A stretch of 64,000 nt of DNA, from NCBI GenBank assembly GCA_964580675.1, contig CAZOLI010000008.1:1-64000 (forward strand), read 5' to 3'. Each line of letters opens with the position of its first letter. Within the stretch, counting starts at the first letter, position 1. The notes under the pieces were generated by a model. The model made no database searches. It was given only the letters and a program-made list of their open reading frames with translations, and had not been told where the DNA came from. This document shows positions 56,573-64,000 of the stretch, in pieces. The position numbers and the translations under genes were made by a program. This DNA is from CAZOLI01 sp964580675. Its GTDB lineage: Bacteria > Planctomycetota > MHYJ01 > CAYXQY01.

Positions 56573-57817
56573 TCAATTCCGATGAGCTGAATCCTCCCCG
56601 TCCTCCGACCGGTTGGTAACCGGTTGTGGATCCGGATCCGACCTGGTTTTGTTTTCGGAGGGGGAGGTGTCGTTTTCCGATTGGTTTTCCTGTTCATCGT
56701 GCGGCTCGTCCTCGGTCGCGGACGGGACCTGTTCGTTCCCGGCGGACGAGGAACTGTTCCCATCGCCGGCGGAGCCATACGAGGTCACGAGGGATTCCGT
56801 TTTCTCGGTCTCCTCTTCGGAACCACCCCCTTCCTGCTGGTCCGACAACCGGGAAGTTTCTTCTTCGATGTACTCCCCGATCTTCCGATAACGCTGATAA
56901 CGGTGTTCAAGCAATTCCTCGGTGGAGTAGGATTTGAGTTCATCCAGGTATCGGAGAATGGTGCTTTTGATGATGTCGGCGGCTCCTTTTGGATCGCGGT
57001 GTGCCCCGCCGAGGGGTTCGGGGATAACTTCGTCGACGATGCCGTGTTTTTTCAGGTCATCCGGTGCAAGTTTCAGAGCCTCAGCCGCTTCCGGGGCTTT
57101 GTCCCCGTCCTTCCAGAGAATGGCTGCACACCCTTCCGGTGAGATCACCGAATAGAAACTGTTTTCCAGAATAGAGAGGTAGTCGCCAACGCCGATGCCG
57201 AGAGCCCCACCGCTTCCGCCCTCCCCCGTGACAATACAGATAATGGGGGTCTCCAGTCGGGCCATTTCTTTGAGGTTTTCCGCTATCGCTTTTGCCTGCC
57301 CCCGTTCCTCCGCACCAATACCCGGATAGGCTCCCGGTGTGTTGATCAGGGAAACCACCGGCAAATTATATTTCTCCGCAATCTTCATTTTGTGAAGGGC
57401 TTTTCTGTATCCTTCGGGATGGGCACTTCCGAAATTGCATTCCATACGCTCCTCTGTGGTTTTTCCGCGCCGGTGTCCCATAAACATCATCTTTTCGCCC
57501 TCCATCTCCGCGAATCCGGTCACGATGGACGGATCGTCCCGGTATTTGTGATCCCCATACAGTTCCATGAAATCATCCAGCATCAGGGAGATGTAATCGC
57601 TGATTACCGGTCGTCGGGGATTCCGGGCGATTTGCACCCGTTCCCAGGCGGAGAGGTTGGCGTAGGTAATCCGCTTCTGCTGTTCCAGGCACTCCCGGAG
57701 ACGCTGCAGTTCATCACTTAAATTAATCTCGCTGTCCTCGGAGAGATCCTCCAGATCAGCGATTTTGTCCTCCAGTTCCTGGATCGGTTTTTCGAACTCG
57801 AGGTTGCCTTCTGTCAT
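56573..57817 (-). CDS. accA: acetyl-CoA carboxylase carboxyltransferase subunit alpha with acidic C-terminal tail
   Basis: Alpha subunit of the carboxyltransferase that forms malonyl-CoA with AccD. From ATG 57817 the protein is 414 residues. Residues 1-320 match AccA: the coiled N-terminus (FEKPIQELEDKIADLEDL), GHRRGKTTEERMECNFGSAHPEGYRKALH, NTPGAYPGIGAEERGQ, TGEGGSGGALGIGVGD, SPEGCAAILWKD. The last 90 or so residues are a Ser/Glu/Asp-rich disordered tail not found in the 319-residue E. coli protein. accD is elsewhere. I chose the internal ATG because the extra 29 codons to 57904 lack coding character. Confidence 0.94.
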   Translation of the reverse strand: MTEGNLEFEKPIQELEDKIADLEDLSEDSEINLSDELQRLRECLEQQKRITYANLSAWERVQIARNPRRPVISDYISLMLDDFMELYGDHKYRDDPSIVTGFAEMEGEKMMFMGHRRGKTTEERMECNFGSAHPEGYRKALHKMKIAEKYNLPVVSLINTPGAYPGIGAEERGQAKAIAENLKEMARLETPIICIVTGEGGSGGALGIGVGDYLSILENSFYSVISPEGCAAILWKDGDKAPEAAEALKLAPDDLKKHGIVDEVIPEPLGGAHRDPKGAADIIKSTILRYLDELKSYSTEELLEHRYQRYRKIGEYIEEETSRLSDQQEGGGSEEETEKTESLVTSYGSAGDGNSSSSAGNEQVPSATEDEPHDEQENQSENDTSPSENKTRSDPDPQPVTNRSEDGEDSAHRN

Positions 57818-58124
57818 GAAATCGACCCCGAAGATCAAACGAAACACGTCGAATTTTGCCCGTTCACCCGGAGAGGGGCACCGGGTTCTTTCGATTCGGA
57901 CCAATCACCTGCAGTCCGTTCACACCAATACCGGGGAAAGACAGGATACACACCTGAAAACATGGTAATTACGGTGTTTTGCCTGCATCCGTACCGATGC
58001 TATATTGTGGTTTATGCTAACACCTATCCGGAAAAATAACAAGATAAATCCCGTTTGATTGAATTTTCGCACCAAATGTTGTTAATATAACTACCGGCAA
58101 GTGCAATGCTTCTCATTCCAGTGG
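57818..58124. other. divergent intergenic region between accA and gspE
   Basis: About 305 bp between divergent genes. It contains the plus-strand promoter at 57979-58006. No gene is seen. Confidence 0.5.
57979..58006 (+). promoter_or_regulatory. sigma70-type promoter of the gspE-gspF genes
   Basis: TTGCCT (57979-57984) and TATATT (58001-58006) are 16 bp apart. The start would be near 58013, about 110 nt before gspE. Confidence 0.45.
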
Positions 58125-59864
58125 ATGATGGAAACTCAAAAGCCGATCGGCCAGATCCTGAAAGACATGGAACTCGTGACGGAGGGGCAGATACAGGAAG
58201 GTCTTTCCGTACAGCGTGAGGAAGGAGGAGCACTTGCCAGTATCCTGATCGACCTCGGTTACATCTCCAAAGAAGAAATGCTCCTTGCCCTCGGGGCCCA
58301 GGTGGGCATGGACGTGGTCGATCTCGACGACATCGAAATCGATCCCGAGGTCATCGACATGGTTAACCCCACCATGGCCAAGGTCTACAAGATCATTCCC
58401 GTCGAGTACGAAGACGATACCCTTACCGTGGCGATGGCCGACCCGCTGAACCTCAGTGTGCTGGACGATCTCCGGTTTATGCTGGATTGTGACGTCGAGG
58501 GGGCCGTGTCAAACGAGGAAGACGTGGAGGAGGCCATTGAGGAATATTACGCGGGAAAGTCCGATTCCGTGGACGACCTGCTGGACGAGATGGACGAGGA
58601 GGAGGACGAGGAAGAGGAATACGCCATGATGATCGAGGAACAGGAGGACGAAGCCATCAACATCGACAACCTCGAGGAGATGGCCCAGAAAGCCCCGGTC
58701 GTCAAATTACTCAATCTCGTGCTGCTTCAGGCCATTCGGGACCAGGCCTCCGACATTCACTTCGAACCGTTCGAAGACGAGTTCAAAATCCGCTATCGGG
58801 TGGACGGCGTGCTGTACGAAATGAACCCCCCTCCTCTGCACCTGGCCCTGGCGGTCATCTCCCGCATCAAAGTCATGGCGGACATGGATATTTCGGAACG
58901 CCGTCTCCCTCAGGATGGTCGGATTATGCTGTCCATCGGAGGGAAACCCGTGGATCTCCGTGTGTCGACGCTGCCAACGATGTTTGGTGAAAGCGTCGTG
59001 ATGCGTGTGCTTGACCGCAGCGTCGTCTCGCTGGACCTGGACAAACTCGGGCTCCGGGAGGATGACCACGAAACCATTACCGACCTCTGCAGCCTGCCGA
59101 ACGGCATTATCATTGTCACCGGCCCCACCGGTTCCGGAAAAACCACAACGCTGTATTCATGCCTGAATCATCTGAACGATGTTGAGCGGAAAATCATCAC
59201 GACGGAAGATCCGGTCGAGTACGACCTGGAGGGCATCATGCAGACACAGATCGATCCGGAAATCGACGTCACCTTCGCCAACTGTCTGCGCAGCATTCTG
59301 CGACAGGACCCGGACATTATTCTCGTCGGAGAGATCCGGGACCTGGAAACCGCCAAAATCGCGGTACAGGCCTCACTGACCGGGCACGTGGTCTTCAGTA
59401 CACTGCACACGAACGACGCCCCATCGGCCATCACGCGACTAATTGACCTCGGTGTGGAACCCTTTCTTATTGCCGCCACGTTTGAAGCCATCATCGCACA
59501 GCGTCTCGTGCGAAGAATTTGTACAAACTGCAAAGAAGAATACGTCCCGAACGAGGATCAACTGATGGAAGTCAACCTTAAACCCGAAGACGTGGAAGGA
59601 AAGAAATTTGCCCGTGGACAGGGCTGCGAAAAATGCAACAACACCGGATACAAAGGACGAATGGCCATTTTCGAAATCATGTTGCTGACGGAACAGATCA
59701 AGAAGCTTATCATCGAGCAGGCCTCCACCGATTCAATCCGTAGAATGGCCAAGGAACAGGGAATGAGGACCCTGCGAGAAAGCGGACTTCTTGCAATTTT
59801 TGACGGCATTACCACAATTGAGGAAGTGGTACGGGAAACCATGTTTGCCGAAGATCAGCAGTAA
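58125..59864 (+). CDS. gspE: type II secretion / type IV pilus assembly ATPase (GspE/PilB)
   Basis: Cytoplasmic hexameric ATPase that drives pseudopilus or pilus assembly. From ATG 58125 it has 579 residues: an N-terminal MshEN-like domain (1-145), an acidic insertion (about 148-185), the N2 domain (about 190-310), and the ATPase core with Walker A GPTGSGKT (333-340), an Asp box (TTEDPVEYDLEGI), Walker B ILVGEIRD and a His box (STLHTNDAPSAITRLID). The zinc-binding CTNC...CEKC set typical of GspE/PilB lies near 468-510. gspF follows. Other T2SS/T4P genes are absent here, except the GspC-like gene at 26867. Confidence 0.94.
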   Translation: MMETQKPIGQILKDMELVTEGQIQEGLSVQREEGGALASILIDLGYISKEEMLLALGAQVGMDVVDLDDIEIDPEVIDMVNPTMAKVYKIIPVEYEDDTLTVAMADPLNLSVLDDLRFMLDCDVEGAVSNEEDVEEAIEEYYAGKSDSVDDLLDEMDEEEDEEEEYAMMIEEQEDEAINIDNLEEMAQKAPVVKLLNLVLLQAIRDQASDIHFEPFEDEFKIRYRVDGVLYEMNPPPLHLALAVISRIKVMADMDISERRLPQDGRIMLSIGGKPVDLRVSTLPTMFGESVVMRVLDRSVVSLDLDKLGLREDDHETITDLCSLPNGIIIVTGPTGSGKTTTLYSCLNHLNDVERKIITTEDPVEYDLEGIMQTQIDPEIDVTFANCLRSILRQDPDIILVGEIRDLETAKIAVQASLTGHVVFSTLHTNDAPSAITRLIDLGVEPFLIAATFEAIIAQRLVRRICTNCKEEYVPNEDQLMEVNLKPEDVEGKKFARGQGCEKCNNTGYKGRMAIFEIMLLTEQIKKLIIEQASTDSIRRMAKEQGMRTLRESGLLAIFDGITTIEEVVRETMFAEDQQ

Positions 59865-59968
59865 CGGAAAGTGGGAAAATTACCTCAGCGACGGACCACG
59901 AAAAAAGGGTATAACATCAGACCGGATCCACGATCGATGGATCATTTTACATTTCCATAGAAAAGTCC

Positions 59969-61237
59969 ATGCCTACGTTTACGTTCGAAGCCATAGACAA
60001 CGATAACCAGAAAGTTAACGGGGAAGTGGAAGCCAGCTCCAAACAGGCGGCGATTAACAAGGTGCACGACATGGGGTACGTACCGACCGACATCTCCATG
60101 GAGGAGAGTTCATCTCCCCAGGCGGAGGACGCCTCGAAAACACCCGTCGAAGAAGACGCCTCCAGTGAATCCACCTTTTCCTTTACGCTCGGGGGCGTGA
60201 GTTCGAAGGAACTCACACAGTTTACGTCCCAGCTGGCCATTCTGATGGACGCGGGACTTCCCATCGTGCGAAGCCTGAAGGTCCTGGAATCTCAGATGAA
60301 TCCCTCCACCCTGAAAAACATCACGGGCGCTGTGGCCGAGGACGTGGAACAGGGAAGCTCCCTGTCGGACGCCATGGCCAAACATCCAAAGGCGTTCGAC
60401 GACCTCTACGTAAACATGATCAAAGCGGGTGAGGCCGGAGGTGTGCTGGATACGATTCTGAACCGGCTCGCCGAATTTATGGAAAAGGCGGAGGCGCTCA
60501 AACGAAAAGTTATCGCGGCGTCCATCTATCCGATTGCGGTCATCTGTTTTGCCGTAATCATCGTGACGGGGATCATGATCTGGATCATCCCACAATTCAA
60601 GAACGTCTTTGACAAAATGGAAGCCGGGGCCATGCCTCTGCCAACACGGTTACTGATCGACACAAGTAACTGGGTGGCAAGCTGGGGGTGGATCGTTATT
60701 TTGCTTACGCCTGTTTTGATATACATAGGCCTGAAGTTGCTCCGCAGCAACAGATGGGGCCGATATTTTCTGGACAACCTGAAATTGAACATGCCGCTGT
60801 TTGGCCCCATTATGAGAAAATCAGTGACCGCACGATTCTGCCGGACGTTTGGAACCCTCACCGCCTCCGGCGTACCGATACTGGAAGCACTGGGCATCGT
60901 CAAAGGAGCTATCGGAAATGAGGTGGTGAAACAATCCGTTCAGGACGTCCACGACAGTATTCGGGAGGGAGAAAATATTGCCGAGCCCCTTGCCGCCACC
61001 GGTGTTTTTGACGACATTGTCATCAACATGATCGACGTAGGGGAGGAAACGGGGGAACTGGACAAGATGCTGATCAAAATCGCCGACACCTATGAAGATG
61101 AAGTGGACACGGCCGTCGAAGGCTTGATGAGCCTTCTTGAACCCATCCTGATCATCGGTATGGGTCTTCTGATTGGTTTTATCGTCGTGGCCCTTTTCCT
61201 TCCTCTCGTGGATCTCGTTCAGAACGTGCAACAATAA
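59969..61237 (+). CDS. gspF: type II secretion / type IV pilus inner-membrane platform protein (GspF/PilC)
   Basis: Inner-membrane platform protein of 422 residues that the GspE ATPase acts on. The N-terminal part (1-80) is a small domain with FTFEAIDNDNQKVNGEVEA followed by an acidic linker. Two GspF domains follow (about 85-210 and 288-410), each with the pattern FTSQLAILMDAGLPIVRSL / FCRTFGTLTASGVPILEAL. Hydrophobic segments lie at about 188-210, 232-255 and 393-415. It is 104 bp after gspE. The pilin and secretin genes are not in this window. Confidence 0.93.
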   Translation: MPTFTFEAIDNDNQKVNGEVEASSKQAAINKVHDMGYVPTDISMEESSSPQAEDASKTPVEEDASSESTFSFTLGGVSSKELTQFTSQLAILMDAGLPIVRSLKVLESQMNPSTLKNITGAVAEDVEQGSSLSDAMAKHPKAFDDLYVNMIKAGEAGGVLDTILNRLAEFMEKAEALKRKVIAASIYPIAVICFAVIIVTGIMIWIIPQFKNVFDKMEAGAMPLPTRLLIDTSNWVASWGWIVILLTPVLIYIGLKLLRSNRWGRYFLDNLKLNMPLFGPIMRKSVTARFCRTFGTLTASGVPILEALGIVKGAIGNEVVKQSVQDVHDSIREGENIAEPLAATGVFDDIVINMIDVGEETGELDKMLIKIADTYEDEVDTAVEGLMSLLEPILIIGMGLLIGFIVVALFLPLVDLVQNVQQ

Positions 61238-61393
61238 CCGCCACCCGGGTGAACGCGTAAACAAATCAGACCGGGATCACCGGGAACCACCGGGTGCCTT
61301 CAAGTGAACACGTCGTTTTTCGGCGGATAATGGAATGATTATACGGCACCTCTCATATACAACGGAGCCCCCTTCGATACCGGGCTGGCAGGA

Positions 61394-62953
61394 ATGTCTC
61401 TGAAAACCAAATTCATCCTTGCGACGGTGGTGGTGAACATTGCTGTTCTCGCCCTGCTGACGGTGACAATTATCGTCCAGGGGGTTAAGCGAAACCGGGC
61501 CCTTCAGCAGGAAAAAGCCGAATTCGCCGCGCGCCAGCTGCAGGACTGGCTACAGCAAAACGAACAGTTCTATCGAAGACCGGACCGAAAACCAACCGGA
61601 CAGCAGAAGGGATCAAATGCTTATTACGTCCAGAAGCTCATCAGCCGGCTACGAACCTCCGAACTTTTTCAGGACTGGGTCCTTCTGGACCGGAACCTGA
61701 ATGTTCTTGAAAGCGAACGGACAAACGTTCAGTTCTCACAGCATCAGCAAAACCAGCTAAAGCAGGTTGTGGAAAATCGATCAATTCTGGTGGAAAATAA
61801 CCGGGTGTACTTCCCTGTTATCCGTGGAGACAACAAATTATACACTGTCACCACAAACCTGAAACCATTCACCGCCTCCCTGCCCACGATTTACTCCGTC
61901 GTCATACCGACCGCCCTGATAATGGGTCTCGGCACCATACTTCTTGGTGCTGTGCTTTACGTAATTTACGATCGCCTCCTTCTTTCTCCTCTGGAAAATC
62001 TCGTGGAAGCAACACGCTCTATATCCCGTGGCGATCAACCGGAGGAGCTTGAGCTACCCGACCGAAACGACGAAATAAAAAATGTGTTCAAGGCCTTCAA
62101 TCAGATGGCCGGAGAACTCGAATCCTACCGCACTCAAATGGAAGAACAGGTGAAGAAGACCCGGGAAAAAATGGAACGCACCCGGAACAAACTCGTCATT
62201 GCACAACGCCTCTCCTCCATGGGAACCCTTGCCTCCGGGATTGCTCACGAAATCAACAATCCGCTCGGGGGCATGATCAATGCCGTAAAATCACTAAAAT
62301 CCTCCGGGGAATCCCCGGAAAAACGTCGCGAGTACCTGGAACTCATCGACGACGGACTGGAACGCATTCGCAAAATCGTCCAGCGCGTTCTGGAATTTGC
62401 CCCGAACAAAGATCAGGAGGTCGAAGTGGAGGAATTGTCCGTCCAGGAAACGCTGGAAAAAGTACTCCGACTTGAACAGTATCGCCTTTCATCCTCGGAT
62501 ATTGAAGTGGAGACAAACTTTCCGGAGGAAGACGTATCCATTCGGGGCGCGGCGGCGGAACTGCAACAGGCGTTTCTCAATATTTTGAAAAACGCAATTG
62601 ACGCCTGTCAAGAATCAAGTTCTCCGGATCCCTCCCGAATCACCATCTCCGTTCAGCTACACGAAAAGGATCGAGTCACCATCTCTTTTTCGGATACCGG
62701 ACCCGGGTTGTCCGAGGAGGAACAGGACAAAGCGTTCGATCCGTTTTACACGACCAAGGAAGGGAAAAAAGGATCGGGGCTCGGGCTCTCCATTACCCAT
62801 CAAATCATCCAGAACCACGGCGGAACAATTGAAATAGATACCGAACCCCGGGAAGGCACATCGGTCGTTGTCACCCTTCCACTGAATCCGGAAGAACCGG
62901 GACTTCTCACCAGAACCACCGACGAGTTTCTTGACGAAGAGCACTATGAATAA
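61394..62953 (+). CDS. membrane sensor histidine kinase
   Basis: A 519-residue two-component sensor kinase. Layout: transmembrane helix 1 (about 7-29), extracytoplasmic sensor domain (30-163), helix 2 (164-192), HAMP (about 190-245), coiled coil (245-270), HisKA with phospho-acceptor His285 in SGIAHEINNPLGG, and HATPase domain with NAIDAC, FSDTGPGLS, DPFYTTKEGKKGSGLGLSIT. The kinase type resembles NtrB/PilS-like enzymes. No response regulator is adjacent, so its partner is elsewhere. It follows gspF by 156 bp and overlaps the next gene by 8 bp. Confidence 0.92.
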   Translation: MSLKTKFILATVVVNIAVLALLTVTIIVQGVKRNRALQQEKAEFAARQLQDWLQQNEQFYRRPDRKPTGQQKGSNAYYVQKLISRLRTSELFQDWVLLDRNLNVLESERTNVQFSQHQQNQLKQVVENRSILVENNRVYFPVIRGDNKLYTVTTNLKPFTASLPTIYSVVIPTALIMGLGTILLGAVLYVIYDRLLLSPLENLVEATRSISRGDQPEELELPDRNDEIKNVFKAFNQMAGELESYRTQMEEQVKKTREKMERTRNKLVIAQRLSSMGTLASGIAHEINNPLGGMINAVKSLKSSGESPEKRREYLELIDDGLERIRKIVQRVLEFAPNKDQEVEVEELSVQETLEKVLRLEQYRLSSSDIEVETNFPEEDVSIRGAAAELQQAFLNILKNAIDACQESSSPDPSRITISVQLHEKDRVTISFSDTGPGLSEEEQDKAFDPFYTTKEGKKGSGLGLSITHQIIQNHGGTIEIDTEPREGTSVVVTLPLNPEEPGLLTRTTDEFLDEEHYE

Positions 62954-63389
62954 CATATTTGATTCAGACTTCCAGATGCGGGCGTCGGTATCGGACATCC
63001 GGGACCAGTACGAGTCCGGTGAACTCGACGACGTGGAAGAGGACCTGGAGCAGTTTCTCGAGGAACGCAACGACGATATACTGGACACGATGGACACCCT
63101 CGAGGACAAATTCCCCGATAAGGACATTAATCTTGTGTTTGCCACAAAAGTGTATATCCTGCAGATTCGATCCATCAATCCGGAGTACGAAATCCAGAAG
63201 GAAATGAAGACAATTGAAGAGGAAATTCGGCGAAAACAGAAAAAGTCGGACAAAGACCTGGACCGTGACGAAATTGTCCGTGAATGGTGTGATCGTTACG
63301 CCCCATCCTGGCGGGACCGACACGTAATGAGTGTGATTTATGTCTTCGAACAAAAAAAAGAAAAATTTCTTTCCATCCTGAAGGAATGA
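62946..63389 (+). CDS. acidic helical protein of unknown function
   Basis: A 147-residue protein, mostly helical and acidic, with no signal peptide or membrane segment. The ATG overlaps the end of the histidine kinase gene (ATGAATAA), so the two are translated together. The C-terminal part CDRYAPSWRDRHVMSVIYVFEQKKEKFLSIL is the best-ordered region. I do not recognise a family; a kinase-associated regulator is a guess from its position. Confidence 0.68.
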   Translation: MNNIFDSDFQMRASVSDIRDQYESGELDDVEEDLEQFLEERNDDILDTMDTLEDKFPDKDINLVFATKVYILQIRSINPEYEIQKEMKTIEEEIRRKQKKSDKDLDRDEIVREWCDRYAPSWRDRHVMSVIYVFEQKKEKFLSILKE

Positions 63390-63471
63390 TGACAACCCGG
63401 CGGTCCAAAAGGAACGTACCTCCTTCGTTCGGGTTCACGATTTCGACGCGAAGTTGAACAAAACGAACTTC

Positions 63472-64000
63472 ATGCCCTTCCTCGAAGCAAAAAATAATAC
63501 AGGTGAGAGAGAACTTCACGAAATCAACAAGGATTATTTTCGCATCGGACGGGGGGATCACGCCGATTTACAGGTGGAGGACGACAAAGCTTCCCGCCCC
63601 CACTGTGAAATACAACTACAGACCCCCAAACCAATCCTGAAGGATCTGAACTCACGCAACGGGACCTACCTGAACGACGAAAAAATTGAACGAACCGAAC
63701 TCTCCGGAGGAGATGTGGTCCGGATCGGCGATATGGAGTTTACGTACCACCGGACCCATCCGGATGGGTTATCGGGCAAAATTGATACCCCCCGGTCAGA
63801 AACAACCGGAGGTTCCGTGTCCCTGGATCTTTCCGAGCGCATGCGTTCGGCACTGTTTTTCCCCTCCACTCCCATCATTTTAATTGCCGGTGTCCTTCTT
63901 TTTCTCGGCGCCACCGTATTTGTCGTTCCCTACCTCTCGGAAACCTCACGGGATACCGGAACAAAATCGGTGGAATCGAATCTGGTCAAAACCAACCACA
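63472..64000 (+). CDS. FHA-domain membrane protein (truncated by window end)
   Basis: The first 176 residues of a longer protein. Residues about 20-95 are a forkhead-associated domain: FRIGRG with Arg27, then Ser41-Arg42-Pro-His44 in KASRPHCEI, then LNSRNGTYLN with Asn63. All canonical phosphothreonine-binding residues are present. A transmembrane segment follows (about 133-155), and the sequence runs off the window. It probably reads phospho-Thr signals in the cytoplasm. The ATG at 63472 has no strong ribosome site; a start in the preceding 80 bp is possible. Confidence 0.82.
   Translation, partial: MPFLEAKNNTGERELHEINKDYFRIGRGDHADLQVEDDKASRPHCEIQLQTPKPILKDLNSRNGTYLNDEKIERTELSGGDVVRIGDMEFTYHRTHPDGLSGKIDTPRSETTGGSVSLDLSERMRSALFFPSTPIILIAGVLLFLGATVFVVPYLSETSRDTGTKSVESNLVKTNH

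Overview
The window reads as chromosomal DNA of a Gram-negative, heterotrophic bacterium. It has an LptD-type outer-membrane LPS translocon, peptidoglycan synthesis enzymes (MurG, MurD, D-Ala-D-Ala ligase), lipoproteins and type II secretion / type IV pilus parts. Many proteins are rich in Glu and Asp, and several housekeeping enzymes carry extra acidic tails (AccA, GyrA) or acidic linkers, which suggests a salt-adapted organism. Several gene types recall Planctomycetota or a nearby lineage: PQQ-like propellers ending in a degenerate helical repeat, the 'gene context-free' SH3-like/TPR secreted protein at 54826-55650, the MurD N-terminus and the GyrA sequence around the quinolone pocket. That placement is an inference from protein style; there is no 16S gene here. 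No mobile element, CRISPR array, phage gene or tRNA was found.

Layout. 612-5772 (+): pyruvate dehydrogenase complex genes E1beta, E1alpha, E2, E3 behind a good sigma70-type promoter. 5866-10354: a CUT1-type sugar ABC transporter split into two divergent arms (ATPase and binding protein on minus, two permeases on plus). 10413-15047 (-): thioesterase, anchored unknown protein, gyrA, small membrane protein. 15409-16780 (+): a duplicated-domain acidic protein coupled to a FabZ-like dehydratase. 16826-21545 (-): murG, the RNase P RNA gene, a secreted unknown protein, nadB. 22126-25340 (+): membrane protein with acidic tail, PEGA lipoprotein, murD. 25348-36615 (-): FapA-like protein with a GspC-like protein, M16 peptidase / aminotransferase / ispG overlapping cluster, ACT protein, a large Ig-like/TPR exported protein coupled to glutamate dehydrogenase, and an atypical P-II protein.

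36963-42296 (mostly +): ddl, small membrane protein, two PQQ-like propeller paralogues. 42407-46301 (-): trkH-trkA potassium uptake and an unknown acidic protein. 46644-47321 (+): metallo-beta-lactamase-fold hydrolase. 48085-57817 (-): a 16-repeat FG-GAP/PQQ-like lipoprotein interrupted by an assembly gap, an anchored unknown protein, lptD, a secreted SH3-like/TPR protein, folE, accA. 58125-64000 (+): gspE, gspF, a sensor histidine kinase, an unknown acidic protein and a truncated FHA-domain membrane protein.

Functional themes are central carbon entry (PDH, AccA, FabZ-like), nitrogen control (P-II, GDH, aminotransferase, NadB), envelope building (MurG, MurD, Ddl, LptD), potassium uptake suited to osmotic stress, and an exported-protein repertoire dominated by beta-propellers. 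The most distinctive observations are: a P-II protein without the uridylylation tyrosine in an operon with GDH; an ABC ATPase that appears to start at ATC; a false 100-N gap flanked by a 55-bp duplicated contig end; a duplicated domain around an acidic linker; and two orphan intrinsic terminators that may mark unannotated small transcripts.
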